Both the position numbers and the translations under genes were made by a program. From UBA6168 sp964442355 (lineage in GTDB: Bacteria > Bacteroidota > Bacteroidia > Chitinophagales > Saprospiraceae): a stretch of DNA of 64,000 nucleotides. The DNA lies in assembly GCA_964442355.1 (NCBI GenBank), contig CAYTZS010000002.1, forward strand, positions 1 through 64,000, read 5' to 3'. Under the pieces are notes generated by a model. It made no database searches and was not told the origin of the DNA. It worked only from the letters and a program-made list of their open reading frames with translations. Shown here piece by piece: positions 49,254 through 58,882 of this stretch. The stretch's first letter is position 1, and each line of letters opens with the position of its first letter.

Positions 49254-49864
49254 TCCTGCACCGTCCCCATAAACACGTTCACCTTCCCATTGAACGGATT
49301 CCCCGACGAGCGGCGGAACGTCACCACCTGCCCCACGTGCCAAAGCGCATCGGCGATGGGGCCGTTCAGCAAGTGCCAGACCGGGAACTCCCGCTTGTTG
49401 TCGCCATTTTGAAAGATGATGGTCATGTCATCCAATTTGCCGCCGGACTGCTGCAGCAGCTTGCTGGCGGTTTGCAGGTTTTCCAGTACCATGCGGCGTT
49501 TTACCTCGAAGGCCAATGGCGAAGTCTCCTCGCCCGACCGGACATTGGGTAGGCTTTTGATGCCGTTCAAAATCAGGTTGGACAGTCCGAGGATATGGTC
49601 AATCGTCTCTTCACTGCTGCGGGCCTCCGGCGTGGGGCGGAAGGCGAGGTCCTCTGGCCGCAGCCCTTCGGTGGCCCAGTAGAACCGAAAGCCAAGCCCA
49701 TCAATCGTGCGGGCGACGACGTTCTCAGGTGTGAATGATTCGGGGTAGGCAGGTATTTCCCGATAGGGCAAATCAGTGGACATGGCTGGCATCGTTTCGG
49801 TTTGTGAAGAGGACGGGATTTGAAGCGAAAGCGTCAGTAGTACAGGGAGTATTTTTTTCAGCAT
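49250..49864 (-). CDS. Secreted DinB-like protein
   Basis: 204 aa with signal peptide (KKILPVLLTLSLQIPSSSQ) then a DinB-type four-helix bundle: TIDGLGFRFYWATEGL, SSEETIDHILGLSNLIL (His), and GPIADALWHVGQVVTFRRSSGNP (His), a typical C-terminal block. The metal-binding role is inferred from these histidines. The start at 49864 positions the signal peptide. It lies upstream of the BNR gene on the same strand. Confidence 0.85.
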   Translation of the reverse strand: MLKKILPVLLTLSLQIPSSSQTETMPAMSTDLPYREIPAYPESFTPENVVARTIDGLGFRFYWATEGLRPEDLAFRPTPEARSSEETIDHILGLSNLILNGIKSLPNVRSGEETSPLAFEVKRRMVLENLQTASKLLQQSGGKLDDMTIIFQNGDNKREFPVWHLLNGPIADALWHVGQVVTFRRSSGNPFNGKVNVFMGTVQE

Positions 49865-49968
49865 GTTGGATTGTTTTGGCAAAAATAAGCAAACAGCCAG
49901 GCGGATGAGGTGATGGTCTCAAAAATCGTGAAGGAGTGATGGGAGGTTTGTCCGTCACCAATATACCA

Positions 49969-50475
49969 TCAGTACAGCATCACCCTCGCCTCCTTTGCCC
50001 CCAACGATTCGAGATACTCCTTCACCGCCAGCGCCTCATCGCCACCCTGTATGGCGTGGTGCAGCAGCGTGTAACCGTGCGGCCCCTTGGCGTGGAGGGT
50101 GCTGGGGAACGCCTCCAGCATCGGCTTCACGATTTCTATTTTGCCAAACAGGCAGGCTGTGAAAATATTCGCTTGAGCTCCTTTTTCGAGGAGGAAAAGC
50201 ACCAGTTCCTTGTAGCCGACGTGGCTGGCAGCGCCAAGGCAGGTCTCGAAATCGCCAAACTTCCAGTCGTGGGCAGCATTGAGGAGGTTGGGCGTCTCGG
50301 CGAGCAGGTTTTTCACCTTGTCCATGTCACGGTGACCAGCGCCGACGAAGGAGGCCACGAGTTCTTTGTCCAATTGCGGGTCGGTTGAAGATGGAAAAAC
50401 GTTTGCAAAAGCGGGCAACCCTGTGGCCACCAGCCCGGTCACTCCCATTTGTTGGATAAAAGTCTTGCGGTTCAT
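49969..50475 (-). CDS. Ankyrin repeat protein with Tat-like N-terminus
   Basis: 168 aa. The N-terminus NRKTFIQQMGVTGLVATGLPAFA is a Tat-like or Sec signal. The rest contains ankyrin repeats (GAGHRDMDKVKNLLAETPNLLNAAHDWK, GYKELVLFLLEKGAQANIF, GKIEIVKPMLEAFPSTLHAKGPHGYTLLHHAIQGG). Protein-binding scaffold, probably periplasmic; partner unknown. Confidence 0.88.
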   Translation of the reverse strand: MNRKTFIQQMGVTGLVATGLPAFANVFPSSTDPQLDKELVASFVGAGHRDMDKVKNLLAETPNLLNAAHDWKFGDFETCLGAASHVGYKELVLFLLEKGAQANIFTACLFGKIEIVKPMLEAFPSTLHAKGPHGYTLLHHAIQGGDEALAVKEYLESLGAKEARVMLY

Positions 50476-50641
50476 GCACTCGTTTTTTAATAGCCCTGTT
50501 CATTTAAGGCTACAAGCGGCAAGGACATACAAGACCATCAACGGACGCATGGATTTCGCAATTATTTAACCCCATCTTCATTCGGGTAAGAATGTGCTCG
50601 GCTACCTTCGCCGCATTGCTTTATTTTCAAAACGAAAAACA

Positions 50642-51760
50642 ATGAAATACTCCCTCACTATCCTGTTCGTCTGCTTCGGAATCTTGCTGGTCGCCCAAGC
50701 CCCGCACCCCCACACCCACGACCGCAGCATCCACTTCCCCGATGTGGCTGGTTATCGTTCGCTCGTCTGCGATTTCCACCAGCACACGGTCTTCAGCGAC
50801 GGCAGCGTCTGGCCAAACATCCGGGTGCAGGAGGCCCTGCGCGACAGCGTGGACGCCATCTCCCTCACCGAACACTTGGAGTACCAGCCACACAAGGAGG
50901 ATATACCCCACCCCGACCGCAACCGCTCCTATGTTGTAGCACAACAGGCTGCCAAGGCGTTTAACCTCATCGTCATCAACGGCTCTGAAATCACGCGGGA
51001 CATGCCACCCGGCCACAACAACGCCATCTTCATCACCGATGCCAACAAACTGCTCGTGGACGACCCGTTGGACGCCTTCAAGGAGGCACAGCGACAGGGC
51101 GCTTTCGTGTTTTGGAACCACCCCAACTGGATAGCACAAACGAAAGACGGCCTTGCGAAGCTGACCGATATGCACCGCCAACTCATCGCCAATAACCAAC
51201 TTCACGGCATCGAGGTGGTAAACGAAACGACCTACTCCGAAGAGGCACTCCAAATCGCCCTCGACCAGAACCTCGCCATCATGGGCACCTCCGACGTGCA
51301 CGGCCTCGTGGATTGGGACTACAAAATCGCCGAAGGCGGCCACCGTCCGGTCACGCTCGTATTCGCCAAAGAGCGCACTGCCGAAGCCATCAAGGAGGCG
51401 CTCTTTGACCGCCGCACCGCCGTCTGGTTCAACAACACGCTCATCGCGCGGGAACGGGAGATGACGCCACTGCTGCAAGCAAGCATCAGCGTGGAAAAAG
51501 CCAGCTACATTGGCCCATCCAGCGTGTGCGAGGTGCTGCTCCGCAACGGCAGCGACGCAGAGTTTGTGCTATTCAACACTGGCGAGTTCACGCTGCACGA
51601 GCATGCTGATATTGTGGTACTGAACCCCAATGGTACGACGAAAATACAGGTAAAAACAAAGGAGCAGTTGCCCGTTTTCAACCTCAGTTTTGATGTGCTG
51701 AACTGCGTGACGGCACCGGGGAAGCACCCGCAGTTGCAGTTGAGCGTGAAGGGTATCTAG
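50642..51760 (+). CDS. Secreted PHP-domain phosphoesterase
   Basis: 372 aa with signal peptide (KYSLTILFVCFGILLVAQ). PHP motifs: D44-F-H46-Q-H48 (DFHQHTVFSDG), ISLTEHLEY, NGSEITRD, WNHPNW and GTSDVHG (about 220). These residues bind a trinuclear metal cluster in phosphoesterases. The last 90 residues are a beta domain. The start at 50642 (ATG) is chosen for the signal peptide. Substrate unknown, possibly phosphosugars or nucleotides in the periplasm. Confidence 0.9.
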   Translation: MKYSLTILFVCFGILLVAQAPHPHTHDRSIHFPDVAGYRSLVCDFHQHTVFSDGSVWPNIRVQEALRDSVDAISLTEHLEYQPHKEDIPHPDRNRSYVVAQQAAKAFNLIVINGSEITRDMPPGHNNAIFITDANKLLVDDPLDAFKEAQRQGAFVFWNHPNWIAQTKDGLAKLTDMHRQLIANNQLHGIEVVNETTYSEEALQIALDQNLAIMGTSDVHGLVDWDYKIAEGGHRPVTLVFAKERTAEAIKEALFDRRTAVWFNNTLIAREREMTPLLQASISVEKASYIGPSSVCEVLLRNGSDAEFVLFNTGEFTLHEHADIVVLNPNGTTKIQVKTKEQLPVFNLSFDVLNCVTAPGKHPQLQLSVKGI

Positions 51761-52056
51761 GAGGTGTGTGTGGAGGAAACTATAAGTTGCCTCCCAACTA
51801 TCTGCAAAAAAACAATGCTCATTCGTGCTCCTCCTTTTTTATTGGAAATAGCTCATTGTTTTTGAAAGCGTTTGCACAGCTATAAAGCTATGATGTTTCA
51901 ATTATCCTGCAAAATCGAGCCGTTTACACGGCTTGTTAATGTGTAGAATAAAACCAATCAAACATACTTGGGGTTGGATTATTCGTCACAGCTGAAGTTG
52001 CCCCTGACTAGCAAACAAGATTCTTCGTTTATTTGCACCATTTAAACCTATCCATC

Positions 52057-52575
52057 ATGAAAATGCGCCTTGTCCTTTTCTTACCCCTATGCATTGCCTT
52101 CGTTACCAGCTTCCAGGCCGTTGCACAGGACATGGTCGGCAAGACCCTGCCCGACGTCGAGGTATTCACCTTGGTGGACAGTCAGGCCGTCAAGGCCAAT
52201 ACGCTGCATACACCCGGCAAGCCCACGATGGTCATTGTCTGGAATTCGATGATGAAGCCCGCCAAGGCGGAACTGGACTCCCTGCACAAGGTCTATCCCC
52301 TCTGGCAGGAAAAATACGGCTTCGAGGTTATCGCCATCGCCTCTGAGTACCCCAAGTTCAAGAACACTAACTTGAAGAAATTCTTGCCCAACCGCAACTA
52401 TACCTACCGCATTTATTACGATGCCACCATGCGTTTTACCAGCGCAACGGCTTCCCATTCAATGCCTGCTAGTTTCTTCCTCGATAAACAAGGTATCATT
52501 CGGGCCAAAATGGTCGGCTTCGAACCCAGCGATTTGGCCAAGTATGAAGCACAGTTGATGGAATTGTCGAGATAG
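52057..52575 (+). CDS. TlpA/AhpC-like thioredoxin-fold protein lacking active-site cysteines
   Basis: 172 aa with signal peptide (RLVLFLPLCIAFVTSFQAVAQ). Thioredoxin-like fold: GKTLPDVEVFTLVDSQAV, then VIVWNSMMKPAKAELDSLHKVYPLW and SMPASFFLDKQGIIRAKMVGF. Where thiol oxidoreductases have W-C-x-x-C, this protein reads W62-N-S-M-M66, so both catalytic cysteines are gone. The cis-proline neighbourhood (SMPASFF) is retained. It probably binds a partner or ligand rather than performing redox chemistry. ATG 52057 is preferred over an upstream TTG. Confidence 0.85.
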   Translation: MKMRLVLFLPLCIAFVTSFQAVAQDMVGKTLPDVEVFTLVDSQAVKANTLHTPGKPTMVIVWNSMMKPAKAELDSLHKVYPLWQEKYGFEVIAIASEYPKFKNTNLKKFLPNRNYTYRIYYDATMRFTSATASHSMPASFFLDKQGIIRAKMVGFEPSDLAKYEAQLMELSR

Positions 52576-52774
52576 GGACGCCCGGTCATGCATCTCTATC
52601 AACCTGCAAACACATTCGTCCTTCCATTGCATAAATTGCCCGCCGAGCGCCATCACGCCTCATCTGTGTACGACCAATTTTTTTTCAGCACAAATGTGCT
52701 GAAATCAGAATTTATGCACTTGTGAGATTCGCATTGAAGAGTACCATCCTTATGAAATTTAAACGCTGCATAAC

Positions 52775-52782
52775 TACTTTTG
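52775..52782 (+). promoter_or_regulatory. -7 promoter box (TACTTTTG)
   Basis: Exact TAnnTTTG 31 nt before the GTG start of the formiminotransferase-cyclodeaminase gene. Confidence 0.6.
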
Positions 52783-52813
52783 CGGCCCAACATCAATCTT
52801 CAACCAAATTATC

Positions 52814-54499
52814 GTGAACAACCAACTCATCGAATGCGTCCCCAACTTCTCAGAAGGCCGGGACATGGCCATTATCAAGCAAATCACCGACGAAATCGAA
52901 AGCGTGGAGGGTGTCAAACTGCTAGACGTTGACCCCGGCAAGGCCACCAACCGCACGGTCGTCACCTTCGTGGGAGCACCGGAGCCAGTAGTCCAGGCTG
53001 CCTATTTGGCCATCAAAAAAGCGGCGGAGGTCATTGACATGAGCAAGCACAAGGGCGAACACCCCCGCATGGGCGCTACCGACGTCTGCCCGCTCATTCC
53101 CATCGCCAACATCACAATGGAGGAAACGGCGCAGTGGGCGCACAAACTCGCCGAAAAAGCAGGCAGCGACCTCGGCATCCCATTTTATATGTACGAAGCT
53201 GCTGCCACATCGCCGGAGCGGCGCAACCTCGCTACCATCCGGGCTGGCGAGTACGAGGCACTGCCGGAGAAGCTGAAAAAACCGGAGTGGAAACCCGACT
53301 ACGGGCCTGCCGCCTTCAATCCTCGTGCTGGCGCAACGGTCATCGGGGCACGGGATTTCCTTGTAGCCTACAACGTGAACCTTAACACCACCTCCGAACG
53401 CCGGGCCAACAGCGTAGCCTTCGACGTGCGTGAACAAGGGCGGGTGCTGCGCAAGGGCGACCCGATAGAGGGGGAGATAGTGAAAGACGAAAACGGCGAA
53501 CCAGTTCGTGTACCCGGTGCCTGCAAGGCGGTGAAGGGCATCGGTTGGTACATCCCGGAATATGGCGTGGCACAGGTGAGCATGAACCTGACGAACATCG
53601 AAGTGACGCCGCTGCATGTGGCCTTCGAGGAGTGCTGCAAGAGCGCCGATCACCGTGGGATGCGGGTCACTGGCTCGGAACTCGTTGGCCTCGTGCCGCT
53701 GAAAGTGATGACCGAGGCTGGTCGCTATTTTTTGCAAAAACAAAAATGGAGCGCCGGGGTGTCGGAAGAGGAGTTGATACACATCGCCGTGAAGTCGCTT
53801 GGGCTGGACGAACTGGCACCGTTTGACCCCAAGAAAAAAATCATCGAATACCAACTGGCGGACGAGAAATCGGCCCCGCTCGCCCACATGAACCTGCGGG
53901 CCTTCGCCAACGAGACGGCCAAGGACAGCCCTGCCCCTGGAGGCGGCTCCATCTCGGCCTACGTGGGTGCGCTCGGCGCTGCGCTTGGTACGATGGTCGC
54001 CAACCTCAGTGCTGGCAAGCGTGGCTGGGACGACCGCTTGGAGGAGTTCTCTGCTTGGGCAGAAAAAGGCCAGGCGCTCAAGGACAGCCTGCTTCGCCTC
54101 GTGGACGAGGACACCGCTGCCTTCAACCAAATCATGGCCGCCTTCCGTTTGCCGAAGGAAACTGCTGAGGACAAATTGGCTCGCAAACATGCCATCCAAG
54201 CCGCCACCCGCTACGCCATCGAAACGCCGCTGCGGACGATGGAGGCTGCTTTTGCTACCTTCGAACTGGCCGAGGCAATGGCCAAAGATGGCAACCCCAA
54301 CTCGGTGAGCGATGCAGGTGTGGGTGCGCTCTGCGCCCGTGCAGCCGTGCATGGCGCTTGGATGAACGTGAAAATCAACGCTGGCAGCCTCGCCGACAAG
54401 GAACTGGCAGCCGACTTCCTGAAAAGAGCCGAAACCATCAGGAAGCAAGCGGATGAAATGGAGCAACGAATCGTGAAACTGGTGGAGGAGAAGATGTAG
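52814..54499 (+). CDS. ftcD: Bifunctional glutamate formimidoyltransferase / formimidoyl-THF cyclodeaminase
   Basis: 561 aa, GTG start. Residues 1-310: formiminotransferase (QLIECVPNFSEGRD at the N-terminus; DMSKHKGEHPRMGATDVCPLIP with the catalytic His; FNPRAGATVIGARDFLVAYNVNL). Residues about 355-561: cyclodeaminase (APGGGSISAYVGALGAALGTMVANLS, VDEDTAAFNQIMAAFRLPK). It transfers the formimino group of formiminoglutamate (from histidine) to tetrahydrofolate and converts it to methenyl-THF with ammonia release. The fusion mirrors mammalian FTCD. No hutH/hutU/hutI adjoin it. Confidence 0.95.
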   Translation: MNNQLIECVPNFSEGRDMAIIKQITDEIESVEGVKLLDVDPGKATNRTVVTFVGAPEPVVQAAYLAIKKAAEVIDMSKHKGEHPRMGATDVCPLIPIANITMEETAQWAHKLAEKAGSDLGIPFYMYEAAATSPERRNLATIRAGEYEALPEKLKKPEWKPDYGPAAFNPRAGATVIGARDFLVAYNVNLNTTSERRANSVAFDVREQGRVLRKGDPIEGEIVKDENGEPVRVPGACKAVKGIGWYIPEYGVAQVSMNLTNIEVTPLHVAFEECCKSADHRGMRVTGSELVGLVPLKVMTEAGRYFLQKQKWSAGVSEEELIHIAVKSLGLDELAPFDPKKKIIEYQLADEKSAPLAHMNLRAFANETAKDSPAPGGGSISAYVGALGAALGTMVANLSAGKRGWDDRLEEFSAWAEKGQALKDSLLRLVDEDTAAFNQIMAAFRLPKETAEDKLARKHAIQAATRYAIETPLRTMEAAFATFELAEAMAKDGNPNSVSDAGVGALCARAAVHGAWMNVKINAGSLADKELAADFLKRAETIRKQADEMEQRIVKLVEEKM

Positions 54500-54524
54500 C
54501 AATTTCGTTCAAACGCATCAAACA

Positions 54525-55487
54525 ATGATATACATATTGCTTATCCTCGGCTTCGTGCTGCTCATCAAAGGGGCTGACTGGCTGGTGGACGGCGCTGTAT
54601 CCGTGGCTAGTCGTTTTGGCGTCTCAGACTTGGTCATCGGATTGACCATCGTGAGCATGGGCACCTCCATGCCAGAGCTAATCGTGAGCATCATCGCCAG
54701 CAACAACGGCAGCTCAGAGTTAGCCATTGGCAACGTGCTGGGCAGCAACATTGCCAATGTGCTGCTCATCCTAGGCGTCACAGCCATTGTGCGCAACCTG
54801 CCCGTGCACCGGAACACCATCTTGTCGGAGGTGCCTTTTTCACTGGCAGCGGCGCTATTGGTCGGCTTCTTGGCCAATGCTGGAATTGGTGATGAAAACC
54901 CAAGCAAGTTGCTCAGCATCAGCCGTTTGGACGGTATAATCATCCTGTTTTTCTTCTTTCTCTTCATGGCCTATGTGTTGGTAGTAGCCAAAGAGGGTAA
55001 AAAGCAAAAATTAGAAAGCGATGCACCAACAGCGCCAATTTGGAAGAGCATTTTGCTGATAGTAGTGGGCATCCTTGGTTTGTTCCTCGGTGGAAAATGG
55101 GTAGTAGATGGTGCCGTGTACCTTGCCAAGCTCTTCGGCATGAGCGAGACGCTTATCGGCCTGACGGTCGTGGCGCTCGGCACTTCGTTGCCCGAACTCG
55201 TGACGTCCATCATGGCCGCCCTGAAAAAGAACACCGACATCGCTGTGGGCAATGCCGTTGGTTCCAACATCTTCAACTTGCTCTGGATATTGGGGGTCAG
55301 CGCTGTTATCAGGCCCCTGCCATTCGACGTAGCCTCCAATGTGGACATCATGGTGGTCATTGGCTCTAGTTGCATGATTTTGTTGGCACTCATCATTGGC
55401 AGAAGAATGACGATTAAGCGAATAGAGGGTGTCGTCTTTGTGATGTCGTACATAGCGTATCTTGTCTTCGTTATAATGAGGGGATGA
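54525..55487 (+). CDS. Calcium/sodium antiporter (CaCA family, YrbG-like)
   Basis: 320-aa inner-membrane exchanger with ten predicted helices and the two inverted alpha-repeats: VSMGTSMPELIVSIIAS (about 43-59) and VALGTSLPELVTSIMAALK (about 218-236), each with the Glu that binds the cation. The charged loop KEGKKQKLES separates the halves. It exports Ca2+ in exchange for Na+ or H+. It follows ftcD by 25 nt, so transcription may be shared, although the functions look unrelated. Confidence 0.95.
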   Translation: MIYILLILGFVLLIKGADWLVDGAVSVASRFGVSDLVIGLTIVSMGTSMPELIVSIIASNNGSSELAIGNVLGSNIANVLLILGVTAIVRNLPVHRNTILSEVPFSLAAALLVGFLANAGIGDENPSKLLSISRLDGIIILFFFFLFMAYVLVVAKEGKKQKLESDAPTAPIWKSILLIVVGILGLFLGGKWVVDGAVYLAKLFGMSETLIGLTVVALGTSLPELVTSIMAALKKNTDIAVGNAVGSNIFNLLWILGVSAVIRPLPFDVASNVDIMVVIGSSCMILLALIIGRRMTIKRIEGVVFVMSYIAYLVFVIMRG

Positions 55488-55549
55488 TTTAAGTCAATAC
55501 CGCCGCACTACGCTCCCAAAAAATACTACCTTGCTTGTTCTGAAAAAAC

Positions 55550-55861
55550 ATGAAACGCTTCCTTCCATATTCTGCTGCTTGGCTTTTGGTGCTCTGTCTC
55601 ATGGCAGTCAATGCAGCACCATTGGTTTTCCCAATAGAAAACGAGGAGCGGGTCTGTGTAAAAATTGCACCCCACAACGACAGTTGCCCTGCCGACGGCA
55701 AGGAGGAAAAAACTGAATCTTTGAAGTTTGCCCGGCACATTGTTGTCATCCCCCAGTTAAAGTCCAAAAAGCTATCTCTGCGCTTTTTGGAGCAACCTCG
55801 AAGAACCGTTCGTGACATCTATTGGCCCATTATCTTGCCACCCCCGAAGGTTAGTGTCTGA
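55550..55861 (+). CDS. Small secreted hypothetical protein
   Basis: 103 aa: a signal peptide (KRFLPYSAAWLLVLCLMAVNA), two Cys (VCVKIAPHNDSCP) that could form a disulfide, a basic segment and a Pro-rich end (IYWPIILPPPKV). No known family. Real gene likely from the signal peptide and position in a plus-strand run. Confidence 0.5.
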   Translation: MKRFLPYSAAWLLVLCLMAVNAAPLVFPIENEERVCVKIAPHNDSCPADGKEEKTESLKFARHIVVIPQLKSKKLSLRFLEQPRRTVRDIYWPIILPPPKVSV

Positions 55862-56029
55862 GCACGATTCCCATCATTTAATTTCATTTTTTCATTGGCT
55901 GTGCTGCACTCGCAGGGCTTAAAAGGCCGCATGCGATGTCCAGCTTCTGTTGTGCTTTCGAGCAGTAGCAGGCAAGCCGTTAGGCGGGCAGTCCATTTTT
56001 GGTCACAGCCCGCTGCAAAACAATTAATC

Positions 56030-56119
56030 ATGGACTTTTTCAGAGATATTTATCCGCTGGTAGCAGTCGGAATCATTGTTCTATTGATTTTGATAGCCAT
56101 TTTTAAAAAGAAAAAATAG
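56030..56119 (+). CDS. 29-residue single-helix membrane peptide
   Basis: MDFFRDIYPLVAVGIIVLLI continues LIAIFKKKK: one membrane helix with a basic cytoplasmic tail and a stop at 56117-56119. It lies 171 nt upstream of mgtA and is followed by a strong hairpin. Small membrane peptides that modulate transporters (as KdpF or MgtS do for other systems) have this look; the link to mgtA is inference. Confidence 0.5.
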   Translation: MDFFRDIYPLVAVGIIVLLILIAIFKKKK

Positions 56120-56136
56120 GCTTCAGAAATAGCAAG

Positions 56137-56165
56137 CGGCGGGTGTCATATTCTGACACCCGCCG
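56137..56165. terminator. GC-rich hairpin upstream of mgtA
   Basis: Perfect 12-bp stem CGGCGGGTGTCA (56137-56148) with 56154-56165, 5-nt loop; followed by TGCTGTTGCG with no T-run. A terminator for the small ORF or a leader structure of mgtA. Confidence 0.6.
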
Positions 56166-56290
56166 TGCTGTTGCGACATAACGCCTTTCAGACAATCCCT
56201 AAAAGTTATTGACTAAAATCATCCCTTTTCCTGCACCAAATCAACCTGTCCAGCACATTCATTGGCTAATTTCGACCGATAATTTATCCA

Positions 56291-58816
56291 ATGAAACCCA
56301 GCCCTAATTTTTGGAGAGATAACCCAGCATCGCTTTTCCAGCTGCTCGACACATCGCATGTGGGTCTCACCAATGCCGAAGCCAATCGTCGGCTGCGACT
56401 ATTCCAAACTGGCAAATTGCATCGGCCTACATGGGTTGAAACCATGCTGCTTTTCCTGGCTCAGTTCAAAAACCCGCTCGTACTTATTCTCGTGTTTGCG
56501 GTAGCACTGTCCACGGCGCTGGGCGAGACGACCAATGCCCTTATCATTTTATCCATTTTACTGCTCACGGGTACGTTGGGCTTTTGGCAAGAATACAAAG
56601 CCGACCGAGCGGTGAAAAAGCTACGGGCACTCGTGCATACGATGACCACCGTGAAACGGAACGGCGTTTGGGAAAAGGTACACCTTGAAACCATCGTGCC
56701 GGGCGATGTAGTCAAGTTGACAGCGTGTGACCTCGTGCCGGGCGACTGCCTCCTCATCAGCGCCAAAGACCTCCACGTGAGTGAAGCTGCGCTGACTGGC
56801 GAGAGTTTCCCAGTCGAAAAGCACGCTGGTGACTGCCCGGCCGATGCGCCCATCAGCCGCCGCCCAAATGCCGTTTTTCAAGGCTCCAATGTGGTGAATG
56901 GCGAAGCCGAGGCACTGGTTGTACACACGGGCAGCGACACCGAATTTGGAGAAATCGCCCAAAGCCTCGAAAAAGCGGAAGACGAAACCGCTTTCGAGCA
57001 AGGCATCAACCGCTTTGGTTACCTCCTGATGCGAATCACATTCTTGCTGGCAGCGGGCATTCTCGTACTCAACCTCTTTTCCCATAAACCATTGGTTGCC
57101 AGCATCTTGTTCGCCTTGGCACTGGCAGTCGGCTTGGCCCCGGAACTGCTGCCAGCTATCATGGTCACCACACTCTCGGCAGGTGCGTCGCGCATGGCCA
57201 AGCAGAAAGTGATTGTGAAAAAACTCGCCGCCATCCAAAACCTCGGTGCCGTCAACATTCTCTGTTCCGACAAAACCGGAACGCTCACAACGGGCGAGGT
57301 GCAAGTTCACTCCACGGTCGGGCTGAGTGGGCAGCACTCCGACAAGGTGCGGCTCTTCGCTTGGCTCAATGCCTTTTTTGAAACCGGTTTCTCCAATCCA
57401 CTTGACGAAGCCTTGCGGCGTGACGCCGAACCCAAGTTGGGCGCTGAGGGCTACACCAAATTCGACGAAGTGCCCTACGACTTCATCCGCAAGCGCCTCT
57501 CCATCGTGGTGGAAAAGGATGGCCAGCACCTGATGCTCACCAAAGGCGCCCTGCAAAACGTGCTCGAAGTATGTACCATGTCGGAAGCGGAAGACGGCAG
57601 CCTACACCCACTCGACGAGGTTCGACCCGCTATTTTGGAGCTGTTCAAAAAACAATCGGCGGAGGGCTTCCGCACCATCGGCGTGGCGTGGAAGGACGTG
57701 ACTGGCGACCCCGTCATCAACAAGGACGACGAAGTGGGCATGACTTTCCTCGGCTTTATTTTCCTTTTTGACCCACCCAAGCCGGGCATCGTGCAAGCGG
57801 TGCAAAGTCTTGAGAAGCTGGGAGTTACCCTCAAAATCATCACAGGCGACAACCGCCTCGCTGCTCGCCACGTTGCCGACATGCTGGGACTGGAGCACCA
57901 CACCGTGCTCACGGGCGACCGCCTGCGCCACATCACCGACGAAGGGCTCCCCGCAAAGGCGATGAAAACGGACATTTTCGCCGAAATCGAGCCGCACCAA
58001 AAGGAGCGCCTCATCCGAGCGCTGCGCTTGGGAGGCAATGTGGTGGGCTATCTCGGTGACGGCATCAACGACGCTAGTGCCCTGAAGGCTGCCGATGCAG
58101 GTGTATCGGTGGACAGTGCGGTGGACGTGGCAAAGGAAGCATCCGACATGATTTTGCTCGAAAAAGACCTGAACGTGCTGCGAGCAGGCATCCTCGAAGG
58201 GCGCAAAACTTACCTGAACACGCTCAAGTACATTTTCATCACGACCAGCGCCAACTTCGGCAACATGTTCAGTTTGGCAGGTGTGTCGCTATTTCTCCCA
58301 TTTTTGCCACTGCTGCCGCAACAGATTCTGCTGCTCAATTTCCTCTCCGACATCCCTGCCCTCGGCATCGCCGCCGACCGGGTGGACGAGGAACACCTCG
58401 CAAAACCCAAGCGCTGGAACGTGCAGCTCATCCGCCGATTCATGACGGTGTTCGGCCTTCAAAGCTCGATTTTTGACTACCTTACTTTTGGGTTGCTGTT
58501 GCTAGTGTTCAAGGTGGACGAAGCACATTTCCAAACGGGATGGTTCGTCGAATCGTGCCTGACGGAACTGTTCATCCTGCTCATCGTCCGCACGACCCGG
58601 CCAGCTTGGCGCAGCCGCCCCAGCCGATTTTTGGTTTGGGCGAGCCTATTCGTGGCAGCGGCTGTGCTTGCGATTCCATATTTGCCCTTCGGGAAAATTA
58701 TTGGTTTCGACCCGCTTCCCCCGGCCTTGTTACTGGGGATGGTCGGCATTGCAGTGCTGTACGCAGTGATGGCAGAAGTCACGAAGGGTCGTTTTTTCAA
58801 AAAAGCTCATTTGTAA
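56291..58816 (+). CDS. mgtA: Magnesium-translocating P-type ATPase
   Basis: 841-aa P3B-type ATPase importing Mg2+. N-terminal segment NFWRDNPASLFQLLDTSHVGLTNAEANRRL; actuator TGES (ALTGESFPVEKHA); phosphorylation site D327 in CSDKTGTLTTGEV; hinge GDGINDASALKAADAGVSVDSAVDVAKEASDMILLEKDLNVL. The ISRRPNAVFQGSNVVNGEA insert and VGLAPELLPAIMVTTLS in helix M4 are MgtA/MgtB-like. Length is slightly below the usual 890-900 aa because the N-terminal tail is short. Confidence 0.95.
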   Translation: MKPSPNFWRDNPASLFQLLDTSHVGLTNAEANRRLRLFQTGKLHRPTWVETMLLFLAQFKNPLVLILVFAVALSTALGETTNALIILSILLLTGTLGFWQEYKADRAVKKLRALVHTMTTVKRNGVWEKVHLETIVPGDVVKLTACDLVPGDCLLISAKDLHVSEAALTGESFPVEKHAGDCPADAPISRRPNAVFQGSNVVNGEAEALVVHTGSDTEFGEIAQSLEKAEDETAFEQGINRFGYLLMRITFLLAAGILVLNLFSHKPLVASILFALALAVGLAPELLPAIMVTTLSAGASRMAKQKVIVKKLAAIQNLGAVNILCSDKTGTLTTGEVQVHSTVGLSGQHSDKVRLFAWLNAFFETGFSNPLDEALRRDAEPKLGAEGYTKFDEVPYDFIRKRLSIVVEKDGQHLMLTKGALQNVLEVCTMSEAEDGSLHPLDEVRPAILELFKKQSAEGFRTIGVAWKDVTGDPVINKDDEVGMTFLGFIFLFDPPKPGIVQAVQSLEKLGVTLKIITGDNRLAARHVADMLGLEHHTVLTGDRLRHITDEGLPAKAMKTDIFAEIEPHQKERLIRALRLGGNVVGYLGDGINDASALKAADAGVSVDSAVDVAKEASDMILLEKDLNVLRAGILEGRKTYLNTLKYIFITTSANFGNMFSLAGVSLFLPFLPLLPQQILLLNFLSDIPALGIAADRVDEEHLAKPKRWNVQLIRRFMTVFGLQSSIFDYLTFGLLLLVFKVDEAHFQTGWFVESCLTELFILLIVRTTRPAWRSRPSRFLVWASLFVAAAVLAIPYLPFGKIIGFDPLPPALLLGMVGIAVLYAVMAEVTKGRFFKKAHL

Positions 58817-58882
58817 GTAGGTCATTGAAATTAGTCTAGATTTGGGATTAGATGCAACCAGTTGAAATTCAAGCAGTTGTCC

